Below the pieces are notes generated by a model. It ran no database searches, was not told where the DNA came from, and saw nothing but the letters and a program-made list of their open reading frames with translations. From Shewanella profunda (GTDB taxonomy: Bacteria; Pseudomonadota; Gammaproteobacteria; Enterobacterales; Shewanellaceae), in contig NZ_JAKILG010000033.1 of assembly GCF_023283765.1 (NCBI RefSeq), forward strand, positions 1-52,711: DNA of 52,711 nt, in the 5' to 3' direction. A program made the position numbers and the translations under genes. Below, one piece after another: positions 1 to 7,921 of this stretch; positions within the stretch are counted from its first letter, which is position 1, and each line of letters starts with the position of its first letter.

Positions 1-1
1 T

Positions 2-244
2 TGTGAGACATTGTTGGGTTGCAAAGCGTGGAAATTACTGTGGCTGAAAGTTGAACAATGCAAACCACCCAAGCAAGCACCCAGTGTGCATTGGGCTTAC
101 CTAAGTTTAGGAAAATTAGCGGGTTGGCACGATAGTAAAGGAACGGGTGTAGTAGGTTGGGAGCGGTTATGGGAAGGATGGTTCAAACTGCAAACCATCC
201 TTGAAGGCTACGAATTGGCACTATCTCTTGAGCACGAGATGTGA
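2..244 (+). CDS. IS4-family transposase, C-terminal fragment (continues upstream of the window)
   Basis: The reading frame is open from the first bases of the window to a TGA at 242-244, so only about the last 80 residues are seen. The stretch with WAYLSLGKLAGWHDSKGTG and then W-x-x-LWEGWFKLQ resembles the dimerisation domain that ends Tn5/IS50-type transposases. That domain joins two transposase monomers in the synaptic complex. The catalytic DDE residues would lie upstream and are not visible, so it is unknown whether the transposase is intact. The last codons and the stop overlap the terminal inverted repeat, as is common in compact IS elements. Confidence 0.8.
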   Translation, partial: CETLLGCKAWKLLWLKVEQCKPPKQAPSVHWAYLSLGKLAGWHDSKGTGVVGWERLWEGWFKLQTILEGYELALSLEHEM

Positions 245-255
245 TCAAGAGATAG
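237..255 (-). repeat. Terminal inverted repeat of the IS element
   Basis: This 19-bp end is related to the Tn5 inside end and contains one GATC, a Dam site that modulates the IS50 inside end in enterobacteria. A second, inverted copy of its outer 11 bases (CTATCTCTTGA) lies at 221-231, inside the transposase gene. The pair can fold into an 11-bp hairpin that would also stop transcription poorly or block outward-in read-through translation. Confidence 0.7.
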
Positions 256-288
256 GCACTGGGCGCCTTTTGATAGCTTAGTTCAAGA

Positions 289-1185
289 TTATTGTGCTAA
301 TTGATTTTCAAGTTTACGTAGCGCAATTTTGAGCTTACGGGTGTTTTCTGGCCCCATGCGGATCAGCAATTTTTGTGCACTGGGTAGTGCTTCTAAATTA
401 GGGTCAACAAATTGGTAATTAACACTGATTGAGCTCAGTTCAATAGGATCTTCAACGATAGGTGCTGCGAGTAGTACTTTAATTGCCTGCAGCATTCTGT
501 CATTAAATTTCGCATTACTGTAACCCAACTCATTAAATGCTTCTTCTAACAGGGGGGTCAGTTGCTTATAGGTGGTTATTAAGCTCTGTTCGTCCATTTT
601 GGCTATCGAGTCAACATAGGCATCGTATCTGTGGTAACTATCTGGATTTAAATAGACTTTATTAGTGATCTCAGACACTGTGAACAGTTTTTCAGGCCCT
701 TTAATTGGGCTGACTTTACGGGTTAATTCACCCTGAGCTAGGTTATCCACAAACACCACGAATTGACGCGCGAGATCTTGTTGCACTAAGGAAGAACTAA
801 GCACATTGTTATTGATAATGGCGAGGGCTTTCTGCTGAACGAATGTATCACTTTCAGCCAGCGGAGGTACGGGTTCAGCGACCACTTCAGGCTCAGTCCC
901 CGCAGGGGTTTCTGTGCTATTGGTGTTCGTTTCAGGGCTGGCTGGTGTCGTCTCTGTTGCTTCTGGCTCTGGCGTACTTTCGAGCGTCATTGGCTCAGAT
1001 GGTGGTGTTTCAGGCAATACAATTGGGGCGTTAGGGATGAGTTTGGGTGAGTCTGAATCACTGCTGTAGTAATAATATCCTCCGGCAGAAAGTAGCACGA
1101 CGAGCACTATCGCAAAAAGGGCAAAGCGATTGCTGCTAGAAGAAGTCTCTTGAGGGTTTATTCTATCGTCTTGATTAACTTGCAT
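289..1185 (-). CDS. DUF3014 domain membrane-anchored protein
   Basis: The product is a 298-residue protein of unknown function. Residues 1-20 are polar. One hydrophobic segment follows at about residues 21-38 (FALFAIVLVVLLSAGGYYYY), consistent with a single inner-membrane anchor and a periplasmic C-terminus. Residues 45-110 are rich in Pro, Glu, Thr and Ser and look like a flexible linker. From about residue 112 a folded domain resembles DUF3014, with the recognisable stretch LARQFVVFVDNLAQGE and later YHRYDAYVDSIAK. The ATG is preceded by a good ribosome-binding site (AAGGATG). It is separated by about 180 bases from recG, which reads the same way. No catalytic motif is evident. Confidence 0.85.
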   Translation of the reverse strand: MQVNQDDRINPQETSSSSNRFALFAIVLVVLLSAGGYYYYSSDSDSPKLIPNAPIVLPETPPSEPMTLESTPEPEATETTPASPETNTNSTETPAGTEPEVVAEPVPPLAESDTFVQQKALAIINNNVLSSSLVQQDLARQFVVFVDNLAQGELTRKVSPIKGPEKLFTVSEITNKVYLNPDSYHRYDAYVDSIAKMDEQSLITTYKQLTPLLEEAFNELGYSNAKFNDRMLQAIKVLLAAPIVEDPIELSSISVNYQFVDPNLEALPSAQKLLIRMGPENTRKLKIALRKLENQLAQ

Positions 1186-1364
1186 TTTACATCCTTCGCT
1201 TGAGTGTCAAGGTAACGTGGTGAATACATGCAGCTAACATTAAAGTGCAATAACGGACTTATTCGAGGGCCGCAGGTTTATTGTGCAAGTTTCCATGCGC
1301 TTGTCTATAGCACTGAGCTGAACATACATGATTTATTTTACTGTGAAGGGGTTAGCTCCACCAT

Positions 1365-3455
1365 TTAAGCCTGCACATAGTGCTGCCTGTGCCCGAGCCA
1401 ACGTAAGATAATCGCATCGACCTTTTCAGGTGCCTGCGTCATCACATGATTTGCCAGCTTCTGAATGTGTGGGATCAAAGCTTGATCGCGCACCAGATCG
1501 GCAATTTTGAGCTCAGCCAGTCCCGTTTGCTTAGTGCCAAGCACTTCACCCGGGCCACGAATTTCTAAATCCTTTTGCGCTATGATGAAACCATCATTGC
1601 TTTGTCTGAGTATACTCAGTCTTTGGGTGGCGGTATGGCTCAACGGCGCCTTGTAGAGTAACACACAATGGCTTGCGATGGCGCCTCGACCGACTCGTCC
1701 GCGTAGTTGATGTAGTTGCGCTAGACCTAAACGTTCGGGGTTTTCAATGATCATCAGGCTGGCATTGGGCACGTCGACACCCACTTCAATCACGGTCGTC
1801 GCCACCAGTAGATGAATAATGCCCGCCTTAAAGTCGGCCATAATTTGCTGTTTCTCTGCGCTCTTTAATCTGCCATGCACTAGGCCGATATTGAGTTCGG
1901 GTAGGGCGAGGCGCAGTTCCTCGGCTGTATCTTCCGCGGCTTGGCATTCGAGTACTTCGGATTCTTCAATCAGAGTACACACCCAATAGGCTTGACGTTG
2001 GTCGGTGATGACGGCGTTGCGCACCCGTTCAAGCACTTCGGTACGGCGGGAATCGGCAATTGCCACTGTGGTTACGGGTGTACGCCCCGGTGGGAGCTCA
2101 TCAATAATGGAGGTGTCGAGATCCGCATAGGCTGTCATCGCCAATGTGCGTGGAATGGGGGTTGCAGTCATGATTAACTGATGTGGATGGAAGCCTTGGC
2201 TCATGCCTTTTTCCCGCAGACCTAAGCGTTGGTGAACACCGAATCTGTGTTGCTCATCGATAATAATTAACGCGAGTTTGCTAAAGACCACATGCTGCTG
2301 GAATATGGCATGGGTGCCAATTACCATCTGGGCTGCGCCAGATTCAATGTCCGCAAGGGATTGGGTTCTGGCCTTGCCTTTAAGTTTCCCCGCCAGCCAA
2401 CCTACCTTAAGTCCGAGTGGTTCGAACCAAGCGGTAAAGTTAGTTGCATGTTGCTCGGCCAATAACTCGGTTGGTGCCATCATGGCAACTTGATAACCGT
2501 TTTCAATCGCTTGCAATGCCGCCATAGCCGCGACCAAGGTTTTGCCCGAGCCAACATCCCCTTGCACTAGGCGCATCATAGGGTGCGGTTTTTCTAAATC
2601 TTTTCCTATATCAGCCACGACTCTTTGCTGGGCGCCAGTCGGCTTAAAGGGTAAAGCGGCAAGGAAGGGATTGAGCAACTGCCCCGTGGCCTGCATGGTG
2701 ACAGCGGCATCTAAATTACTGCGCTGCCGTAGGCGCAACATACTGAGATTGTGAGCGAGTAATTCTTCTTGCACGAGTCGTTGCTGGGCAGGGTGTTGAC
2801 CTAGCTCTAAATCGAACTGAGAGATCCCCGCAGGAGGGCGATGTAGCGTCTGCAGCGCCTGTTTAAGGCTGATGTTGTTAGGTTGCAATTGCGGTGGCAG
2901 AAGCTCAGTTAAGCCACCATCTTCCAGCAGTACCAAAGCTTGCTCCGTCAGTTTTATCCAACTCGCCTGTTTTAAGCCCTCAGTCGTGGGGTAAATCGGC
3001 GTTAGGGTATCACTCAGGTGAACATCTTCACCGGGATACACCACTTTATATTCTGGATGTACTATCTCAGCTTGATGACTACCACGGCGCACTTCACCGT
3101 AGGCGCGGATTATCAAACCATTTTGCATGGCATTACGCTGAGCGACGGAAAAGTTAAAGAAGCGCAGGCTTAAGCTGCCAGTATCGTCGCGCACATTGCA
3201 GACCAGCATGCGCTTGCGGCCTTGGATGATTTGTGTCGATTGGATTTCGGCTTCTATAGTGCCGTAACCGCCTAGGCTTAGGGCGGCAATCGGATAGATT
3301 TGGGTTCTGTCTTCGTAGCGCAGGGGTAAGTGAAACAGTAGATCTTGTACTGTTGTGATGCCGAGCTTTGCGAGTTTCTCCGCGACCTTTTTGGCGACGC
3401 CTTTGAGGTCGGTGATCGGAACAAGATCCAATTGCTGCAAGTCGTTAGCACTCAA
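1365..3455 (-). CDS. recG: ATP-dependent DNA helicase RecG
   Basis: RecG is a monomeric superfamily 2 translocase that regresses stalled replication forks and branch-migrates Holliday junctions. The 696-residue length matches E. coli RecG (693). The N-terminal wedge/OB domain is followed by helicase motif I (GDVGSGKT), the DEQH box (IIDEQHRFG), motif III (TATPIPRTLAM), and later VATTVIEVGVDVPNA and QLRGRVGRG of the second RecA-like lobe. The start is a TTG at 3453-3455. A TGA lies directly upstream in frame, so no longer start is possible, and the ribosome-binding site is weak. In E. coli recG lies in the spoT operon; here it appears to stand alone between the DUF3014 gene and yicC. Confidence 0.97.
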   Translation of the reverse strand: MSANDLQQLDLVPITDLKGVAKKVAEKLAKLGITTVQDLLFHLPLRYEDRTQIYPIAALSLGGYGTIEAEIQSTQIIQGRKRMLVCNVRDDTGSLSLRFFNFSVAQRNAMQNGLIIRAYGEVRRGSHQAEIVHPEYKVVYPGEDVHLSDTLTPIYPTTEGLKQASWIKLTEQALVLLEDGGLTELLPPQLQPNNISLKQALQTLHRPPAGISQFDLELGQHPAQQRLVQEELLAHNLSMLRLRQRSNLDAAVTMQATGQLLNPFLAALPFKPTGAQQRVVADIGKDLEKPHPMMRLVQGDVGSGKTLVAAMAALQAIENGYQVAMMAPTELLAEQHATNFTAWFEPLGLKVGWLAGKLKGKARTQSLADIESGAAQMVIGTHAIFQQHVVFSKLALIIIDEQHRFGVHQRLGLREKGMSQGFHPHQLIMTATPIPRTLAMTAYADLDTSIIDELPPGRTPVTTVAIADSRRTEVLERVRNAVITDQRQAYWVCTLIEESEVLECQAAEDTAEELRLALPELNIGLVHGRLKSAEKQQIMADFKAGIIHLLVATTVIEVGVDVPNASLMIIENPERLGLAQLHQLRGRVGRGAIASHCVLLYKAPLSHTATQRLSILRQSNDGFIIAQKDLEIRGPGEVLGTKQTGLAELKIADLVRDQALIPHIQKLANHVMTQAPEKVDAIILRWLGHRQHYVQA

Positions 3456-3847
3456 TCACTGTGAATTTATACATATATTAACAGAGAATAAGCGTAAGGC
3501 AATCTTAGGGCGTAATACGATAAAAATGCAGGTGGATATCAGGCTATGAACTTTCAAGCGGTGGAGATGCCTAGGCCACAGCCCCAATAGCTTTTGCTAT
3601 TTGCTAAAGATGATTGGCTTGTTTAGATTTTTTAAGATTAACATCTGATAACCAAACTCATTGAAATAGCGGTTATAACTACCAATTTCTTTATTGATAT
3701 TCTGTAGCACGAGGACTTTGGTATATCCGACCATAGCGAGCAACTACTCCCTAATCAATTACTCATTACTACCCAACCTCCATGGATAAATAATGAAGGC
3801 TGCGGTAGTTAATTAAAGCTTTTAAGCAGTTAGTCGCCTAATGGAAA
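3456..3847. other. 392-base intergenic region between recG and yicC
   Basis: This gap separates two minus-strand genes. It should hold the recG promoter and the yicC terminator, but I see no convincing -35/-10 pair and no strong hairpin followed by a T-run. The only coding potential is a 45-codon minus-strand ORF, listed separately. Confidence 0.6.
3597..3734 (-). CDS. Possible small ORF, 45 residues, unknown
   Basis: An uninterrupted minus-strand frame from ATG at 3734 to TAG at 3597 would give a 45-residue protein. It starts MVGYTKVLVLQN and ends LNKPIIFSK. A purine-rich GGGAG lies about 12 bases upstream of the ATG, slightly far for a ribosome-binding site. The composition looks protein-like (aliphatic and Lys/Asn rich, Tyr at intervals), but I recognise no family. 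It could be a decayed remnant or chance. Confidence 0.2.
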   Translation of the reverse strand: MVGYTKVLVLQNINKEIGSYNRYFNEFGYQMLILKNLNKPIIFSK

Positions 3848-4711
3848 CTATTCCACGTTCTGGATCTGCTCGCGCATTTGCTCGATGAGCACTTTAAGTT
3901 CCACTGCGGCTGAGGTGATTTCAGTGCTGATGGATTTAGAGGCGAGCGTGTTCGATTCGCGGTTGAATTCCTGCATCATAAAATCGAGACGGCGACCTTC
4001 GCTGCCGCCTTTTTTGAGGATGCGGCGAGCTTCGGCTACATGGGCTTCGAGGCGATCCATTTCTTCGGCGACATCTTGTTTCTGAGCCAGAAGCACCATT
4101 TCTTGCTCGATGCGGGCTGGGTCGAGTTCACCTTTGATTTCCGCAAGGCGGTTGGTGAGCTTTTCGCGTTGATACAGCATCACCGTTGGCATGTGCTCGC
4201 GTACCACGGCGATTTGCTCGCTGACTCCGTCTAAGCGGCTTAACAGCATGTCTTTGATGGCTTCGCCTTCGCGGCCACGGGCTTCGATGAATTGATCTAT
4301 GGCAGAATCGAAGGCTGTCATTAAGTCTGCACCGATTGCATCCATATCTTGTTCACCGCTCGCTAGCACGCCCGGCCAGCGCAGGATGTCGGTCAGATTG
4401 ACATCGCCTTGTCCCGCTTCTTGCTTGAGCCAAGTGGCGGCATCTAATAGCTGTTTTGCCAGTGCTTGATTCAATTGCAGTTCGTTGTTGCTGTTGTCGG
4501 CAAGTTCATAGCGCAGATTCACTTCCACTTTACCACGGCTTAAGCGTTTGCGTAGGCGGTCGCGAAGTACGGGTTCAAAGCTGCGAAATTGCTCGGGTAA
4601 ACGTAGATAGGTTTCGAGATAACGTTGATTGACTGAGCGAATTTCCCAGGAGGCAGTGCCCCATTGTGCTTTGTGCTCGATGCGAGCGTAGGCTGTCATG
4701 CTTTGGATCAT
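3848..4711 (-). CDS. yicC: YicC-family endoribonuclease
   Basis: YicC proteins are conserved endoribonucleases; the E. coli member has been linked to small-RNA turnover. The protein is 287 residues from the chosen start, the same as E. coli, and is collinear throughout. Recognisable blocks are MIQSMTAYAR at the N-terminus, WEIRSVNQRYLE, ILRWPGVL, LDRLEAHV and the C-terminal signature RRLDFMMQEFNRESNTL. The frame extends 9 codons further upstream, but MIQSM is the family start, so ATG 4711 is chosen over 4738. The gene is divergent from rph, a common gammaproteobacterial arrangement, with a palindromic repeat in the intervening space. Confidence 0.95.
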   Translation of the reverse strand: MIQSMTAYARIEHKAQWGTASWEIRSVNQRYLETYLRLPEQFRSFEPVLRDRLRKRLSRGKVEVNLRYELADNSNNELQLNQALAKQLLDAATWLKQEAGQGDVNLTDILRWPGVLASGEQDMDAIGADLMTAFDSAIDQFIEARGREGEAIKDMLLSRLDGVSEQIAVVREHMPTVMLYQREKLTNRLAEIKGELDPARIEQEMVLLAQKQDVAEEMDRLEAHVAEARRILKKGGSEGRRLDFMMQEFNRESNTLASKSISTEITSAAVELKVLIEQMREQIQNVE

Positions 4712-4791
4712 GGGTTGTCCTAATGGTGTAATCGTCATAATGAGAGGCGATTATAGAGTCAATGGCTTTAGGATTAAAGGCATACAGTAAA

Positions 4792-5056
4792 TATACCCAA
4801 GCTACCTGAAGATACGAGTTTCAGAGCGCCTAGGGTGCTTCAATTCAAGGCGCAGCAATGACAGAATGTCGGCTACCTTTTGAATTGATGCAACACGGAA
4901 GTGAAGTGCCCTAGGCGTTCCGTCCCGGCGGGTTTTAACGCACTTTATGCTGCGTTGGTTATTTTTAACTTAGTCCACTAGGTCCGCAAATAACCGCCTT
5001 GCCTAAAGTGCGTTAAACTCCCGCTGAATTCTGCATCTTCAGGTTGTTTGGGTATA
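4792..5056. repeat. 265-bp palindromic repeat element with 22-bp terminal inverted repeats
   Basis: The left end TATACCCAAGCTACCTGAAGAT (4792-4813) and the inverted right end TATACCCAAACAACCTGAAGAT (5035-5056) match at 19 of 22 bases. Inside are further inverted pairs: GCCTAGG-x-GCTTCAATTCAA against TTGAATTG with GCCCTAGGC; GGTTATTT against AAATAACC; and TTTTAACGCACTTTA against TAAAGTGCGTTAAA. The whole unit can fold into a multi-armed structure. No ORF of note is present. It looks like a non-autonomous, MITE-like or REP-like element of the kind scattered through Shewanella genomes. It lies in the divergent yicC-rph promoter region, and the rph -10 candidate falls outside it. Confidence 0.75.
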
Positions 5057-5185
5057 AGGACACGGATTAGGCGATTGAGTGTGATGAGTTTGCCAGAGAA
5101 TCACCCTAAGCATGGCATCCTAAGGCACAAGCCCCTATAATATGCAGCCAAAATCGGTCAATGACTCAGAATACAGGAATCTCGC

Positions 5186-5899
5186 ATGCGTCCAAGTAAC
5201 AGAACGCCAGCACAAACGCGCCCCATCACTATCACTCGCCAGTTTACGGCCCATGCCGAAGGTTCTGTGTTAGTGGAATTTGGCGAAACGAAAGTGCTTT
5301 GTACCGCCAGTTTTACTGAAGGTGTGCCACGTTTCCTTAAAGGTCAGGGTCAAGGTTGGGTGACGGCGGAATACGGCATGTTGCCACGTTCGACCCATAG
5401 CCGTATGGATCGTGAAGCCGCTCGCGGTAAGCAATCTGGCCGTACTCAAGAAATTCAACGTCTTATCGGTCGTGCTCTGCGCGCCTGTGTGGATATGAAA
5501 GCCCTAGGCGAAAACACTATCGTTATCGATTGTGATGTGATCCAAGCCGATGGTGGCACGCGCACAGCCTCTATCACTGGTGCTTGTGTGGCCTTAGTGG
5601 ATGCGCTGAACTGGGCCCGAGGTAAAGGCATCATTAAATCTAACCCTTTGAAATTCCTTATCGCTGCCGTTAGCGTAGGTATTTACAAGGGTGAAGCGAT
5701 AAGCGATCTAGAATATATCGAAGACAGCGCCGCTGAAACTGACATGAATGTGGTGATGACAGAAACGGGCAAGATCATTGAAATTCAAGGCACTGCTGAA
5801 GGCGAGCCATTCAGCCATGAAGAACTGATTGAGCTTTTAGGCTTAGCGAAGAACAGCATTCGTGAAATTGTCGATGTGCAGAAAACTGCATTGAACTAA
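5186..5899 (+). CDS. rph: Ribonuclease PH
   Basis: RNase PH is a phosphate-dependent 3'-to-5' exoribonuclease that trims tRNA 3' ends and helps degrade structured rRNA. The active form is a ring of six subunits. The 237-residue sequence is full length. It begins [16 protein letters not shown], followed by [17 protein letters not shown], then [16 protein letters not shown] with the basic RNA/phosphate-binding region, then [21 protein letters not shown]. There is no frameshift like that of the E. coli K-12 rph-1 allele. A TATAAT at 5136-5141 is a good -10 candidate. CAGGA precedes the ATG. pyrE follows 165 bases downstream, after an attenuator-like hairpin. Confidence 0.97.
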   Translation: MRPSNRTPAQTRPITITRQFTAHAEGSVLVEFGETKVLCTASFTEGVPRFLKGQGQGWVTAEYGMLPRSTHSRMDREAARGKQSGRTQEIQRLIGRALRACVDMKALGENTIVIDCDVIQADGGTRTASITGACVALVDALNWARGKGIIKSNPLKFLIAAVSVGIYKGEAISDLEYIEDSAAETDMNVVMTETGKIIEIQGTAEGEPFSHEELIELLGLAKNSIREIVDVQKTALN

Positions 5900-5912
5900 T
5901 ATTGTGGTGATG

Positions 5913-5951
5913 AAAAGGCCCCGTCATGTTATAGAGTGCGGGGCTTTTTAT
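5913..5951 (+). terminator. Rho-independent terminator between rph and pyrE (candidate pyrE attenuator)
   Basis: The stem pairs AAAAGGCCCCG with CGGGGCTTTTT, has a 15-base loop, and ends in a T-run. It begins only 14 bases after the rph stop codon. This matches the E. coli rph-pyrE intercistronic attenuator, where ribosomes translating the end of rph prevent hairpin formation when UTP is low. Confidence 0.85.
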
Positions 5952-6064
5952 TAGCTGCAACTTTTTATCTGCAGCAAGATGCTAGTGTAAAGTAAGCCCT
6001 GTACCGAATAAAAAATTCCCCATAATAAAAGACCAATAAAATACAAAGTCGTTAAGGAGATATT

Positions 6065-6706
6065 GTGAAAGCCTATCAACGTGAGTTTATTGAATTTGCC
6101 TTAGAACGTCAGGTGTTGCGATTTGGCGAATTTACCCTTAAATCGGGCCGTATCAGTCCTTATTTCTTCAATGCGGGTTTGTTCAATACTGGCCGTGATT
6201 TAGCGCGTCTGGGCCGTTTCTATGCCGCTGCGTTAGTGGATTCTGGCATTGAGTACGACTTGCTGTTTGGCCCAGCTTACAAAGGCATTCCGATTGCGAC
6301 GACTACGGCGGTTGCCCTGTGTGAACACCACGATATCGACATTCCTTACTGCTTTAACCGCAAAGAGAAAAAAGACCACGGCGAAGGTGGCAGTTTAGTC
6401 GGTAGCGAACTCAAAGGTCGTGTGATGTTGGTGGATGATGTGATCACCGCTGGTACGGCGATTCGTGAGTCGATGGAAATCATTGAGGCCCATAAAGCGC
6501 AATTAGCCGGCGTGTTGATTGCCTTAGACAGGCAAGAGAAAGGTAAGGGCGAGTTATCGGCTATCCAAGAGGTTGAGCGTGATTTTGGCTGCGGCATTGT
6601 GGCTATCATTAAATTAGCCGACTTAATTAGTTATCTGTCTGAAAAACCAGGGATGGAAGCGCAACTTGCCGCTGTGAGTCAGTATCGCGAGCAATACGGA
6701 ATTTAA
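6065..6706 (+). CDS. pyrE: Orotate phosphoribosyltransferase
   Basis: PyrE joins orotate to PRPP to form orotidine monophosphate, the fifth step of UMP synthesis. The 213-residue product matches E. coli PyrE end to end. It shows [17 protein letters not shown] at the N-terminus, [15 protein letters not shown], the flexible loop region [11 protein letters not shown], and the PRPP-binding motif [13 protein letters not shown]. The start is GTG at 6065 with an AAGGAG ribosome-binding site five bases upstream. It is the second gene after rph and is likely controlled by the attenuator at 5913-5951, though a separate promoter in the 165-base gap is not excluded. Confidence 0.97.
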   Translation: MKAYQREFIEFALERQVLRFGEFTLKSGRISPYFFNAGLFNTGRDLARLGRFYAAALVDSGIEYDLLFGPAYKGIPIATTTAVALCEHHDIDIPYCFNRKEKKDHGEGGSLVGSELKGRVMLVDDVITAGTAIRESMEIIEAHKAQLAGVLIALDRQEKGKGELSAIQEVERDFGCGIVAIIKLADLISYLSEKPGMEAQLAAVSQYREQYGI

Positions 6707-6825
6707 GCCTAGCGCTTGGCCGTTTGATTCATCAGGCGGACATCATTGCTTTGCGAAATCATTTAATCACTCGGTAATGAAATTGGTTAGGCTGAGAATG
6801 GTTTGATTTGGCAAGGTATGAAAAC

Positions 6826-6867
6826 AAAAACGCTGCGTTTCTTTATAGAAGAAATCGCAGCGTTTTT
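6826..6867. terminator. Terminator downstream of pyrE (possibly bidirectional)
   Basis: AAAAACGCTGCG pairs with CGCAGCGTTTTT around an inner TTTCTT/GAAGAAA arm, with T-runs on both strands. It ends pyrE on the plus strand and could also serve folE, which converges from the right. Confidence 0.85.
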
Positions 6868-7000
6868 ATTGGTGTGCATGTGGGCAATGTTTATATGCTG
6901 GATTTACGGGCTGTGTTTATAAAGCTGTGCTTATAGTCTTAGCCGCTACAGCGCGGCTAAGCATTCACTCACAATGACGTAGCCGATCTACAAACCGAGG

Positions 7001-7651
7001 TTATTTAGATTGATGCAAAAACTCGGCGCGAGTTGCTGGGTTAGATTTAAAAATACCGCCCAGTGCTGTGGTGGTGGTTGAACTAGTGGAGTCCATCACG
7101 CCGCGGGATTTTACGCAGTAATGCACCGCATCCATTTTTACCGCAACATCTTTAGTTTCAAGCAAGGTTTGCAACGCGACTAACACTTGTTGAGTCAAAC
7201 GCTCTTGCACCTGTGGACGTTGGGCAAAAAAACGCACGATACGATTAATCTTTGATAAACCGATGATTTTTTTTCGTGGCAGATAAGCAATTGTTGCAGT
7301 GCCATCAATCGTCACTAAATGATGCTCGCAGGTGCTGGTAAGGCTTATGTCTTGCACGCGCACCATTTCATCGAAGCCCATCTTATTATCGATCACCGTG
7401 ATTTTAGGGAAGTTTTCATAGTCTAAGCCTGAGAATATTTCATCGACGTACATTTTAGCGATACGGCGCGGTGTATCGGCAAGGCTATCATCTGAAAGAT
7501 CCAATGACATTAATGTCAGAATTTCTTTCATATGATGTTCAATCTTGTCTTTACGTTCTTCACTACTGTAAACGCTTGGGAGCATTGGGGTTTCAAGTCC
7601 ACGTTCTAATAACGCGGCTTGCACTTTTACTGCTGCTTCACTTAATGCCAT
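7001..7651 (-). CDS. folE: GTP cyclohydrolase I
   Basis: FolE converts GTP to 7,8-dihydroneopterin triphosphate, the first step of folate synthesis. Zinc-binding and catalytic segments are visible: [13 protein letters not shown] (Cys and two His) and [13 protein letters not shown] with the second Cys ligand. TTTALGG follows near the C-terminus. The frame allows a GTG start four codons earlier, but the ATG at 7651 sits six bases after an ideal GGAGGA. The upstream GTG overlaps that site, so 7651 is chosen (216 residues; E. coli FolE has 222). It is transcribed alone, convergent with pyrE. Confidence 0.96.
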   Translation of the reverse strand: MALSEAAVKVQAALLERGLETPMLPSVYSSEERKDKIEHHMKEILTLMSLDLSDDSLADTPRRIAKMYVDEIFSGLDYENFPKITVIDNKMGFDEMVRVQDISLTSTCEHHLVTIDGTATIAYLPRKKIIGLSKINRIVRFFAQRPQVQERLTQQVLVALQTLLETKDVAVKMDAVHYCVKSRGVMDSTSSTTTTALGGIFKSNPATRAEFLHQSK

Positions 7652-7831
7652 CTTATCCTCCACTACGTCGTAGCGGCTATAACAGAAAATCTATGCTGAT
7701 CGTTGAGTGGTACTTTGGCTGTTCAGCATCAGATACAAATTATTGTTATTCTCGCTCGGGCAAGAATAGGGGGAGGAGGATAGCGCGAATTGCGGATAAT
7801 TCATACCGAAAAACGCTCATCGGCCACATGA

Positions 7832-7864
7832 AAAAGCCGATAGTCCTTATCGGATATCGGCTTT
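7832..7864 (-). terminator. Terminator of the S9 peptidase gene
   Basis: The minus strand reads AAAGCCGATA, a 13-base loop and TATCGGCTTT, then a T-rich tail (TTTTTC). It lies 58 bases after the peptidase stop codon and upstream of the folE promoter region. Confidence 0.8.
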
Positions 7865-7921
7865 AAACCAGATACTGCTAATCGAGTTTAGACCCGCAGT
7901 ATCGGCAAGTTTGAGTAAATT

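Larger units (their letters stand above)
1..255 (+). mobile_element. Right end of an IS4-family, IS50 (Tn5)-group insertion sequence, cut by the window start
   Basis: The first 244 bases encode the C-terminal end of a Tn5-type transposase. Reading inward from base 255 on the minus strand, the terminal 19 bases are CTATCTCTTGATCACATCT. They match the Tn5 inside end CTGTCTCTTGATCAGATCT, from memory, at 17 of 19 positions. The element therefore probably ends at 255, and the 9-bp target duplication typical of this group would be GCACTGGGC at 256-264. The other copy lies outside the window, so neither the duplication nor the left end can be checked. The element sits just downstream of the convergent DUF3014 gene and interrupts no visible gene here. 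Confidence 0.8.
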
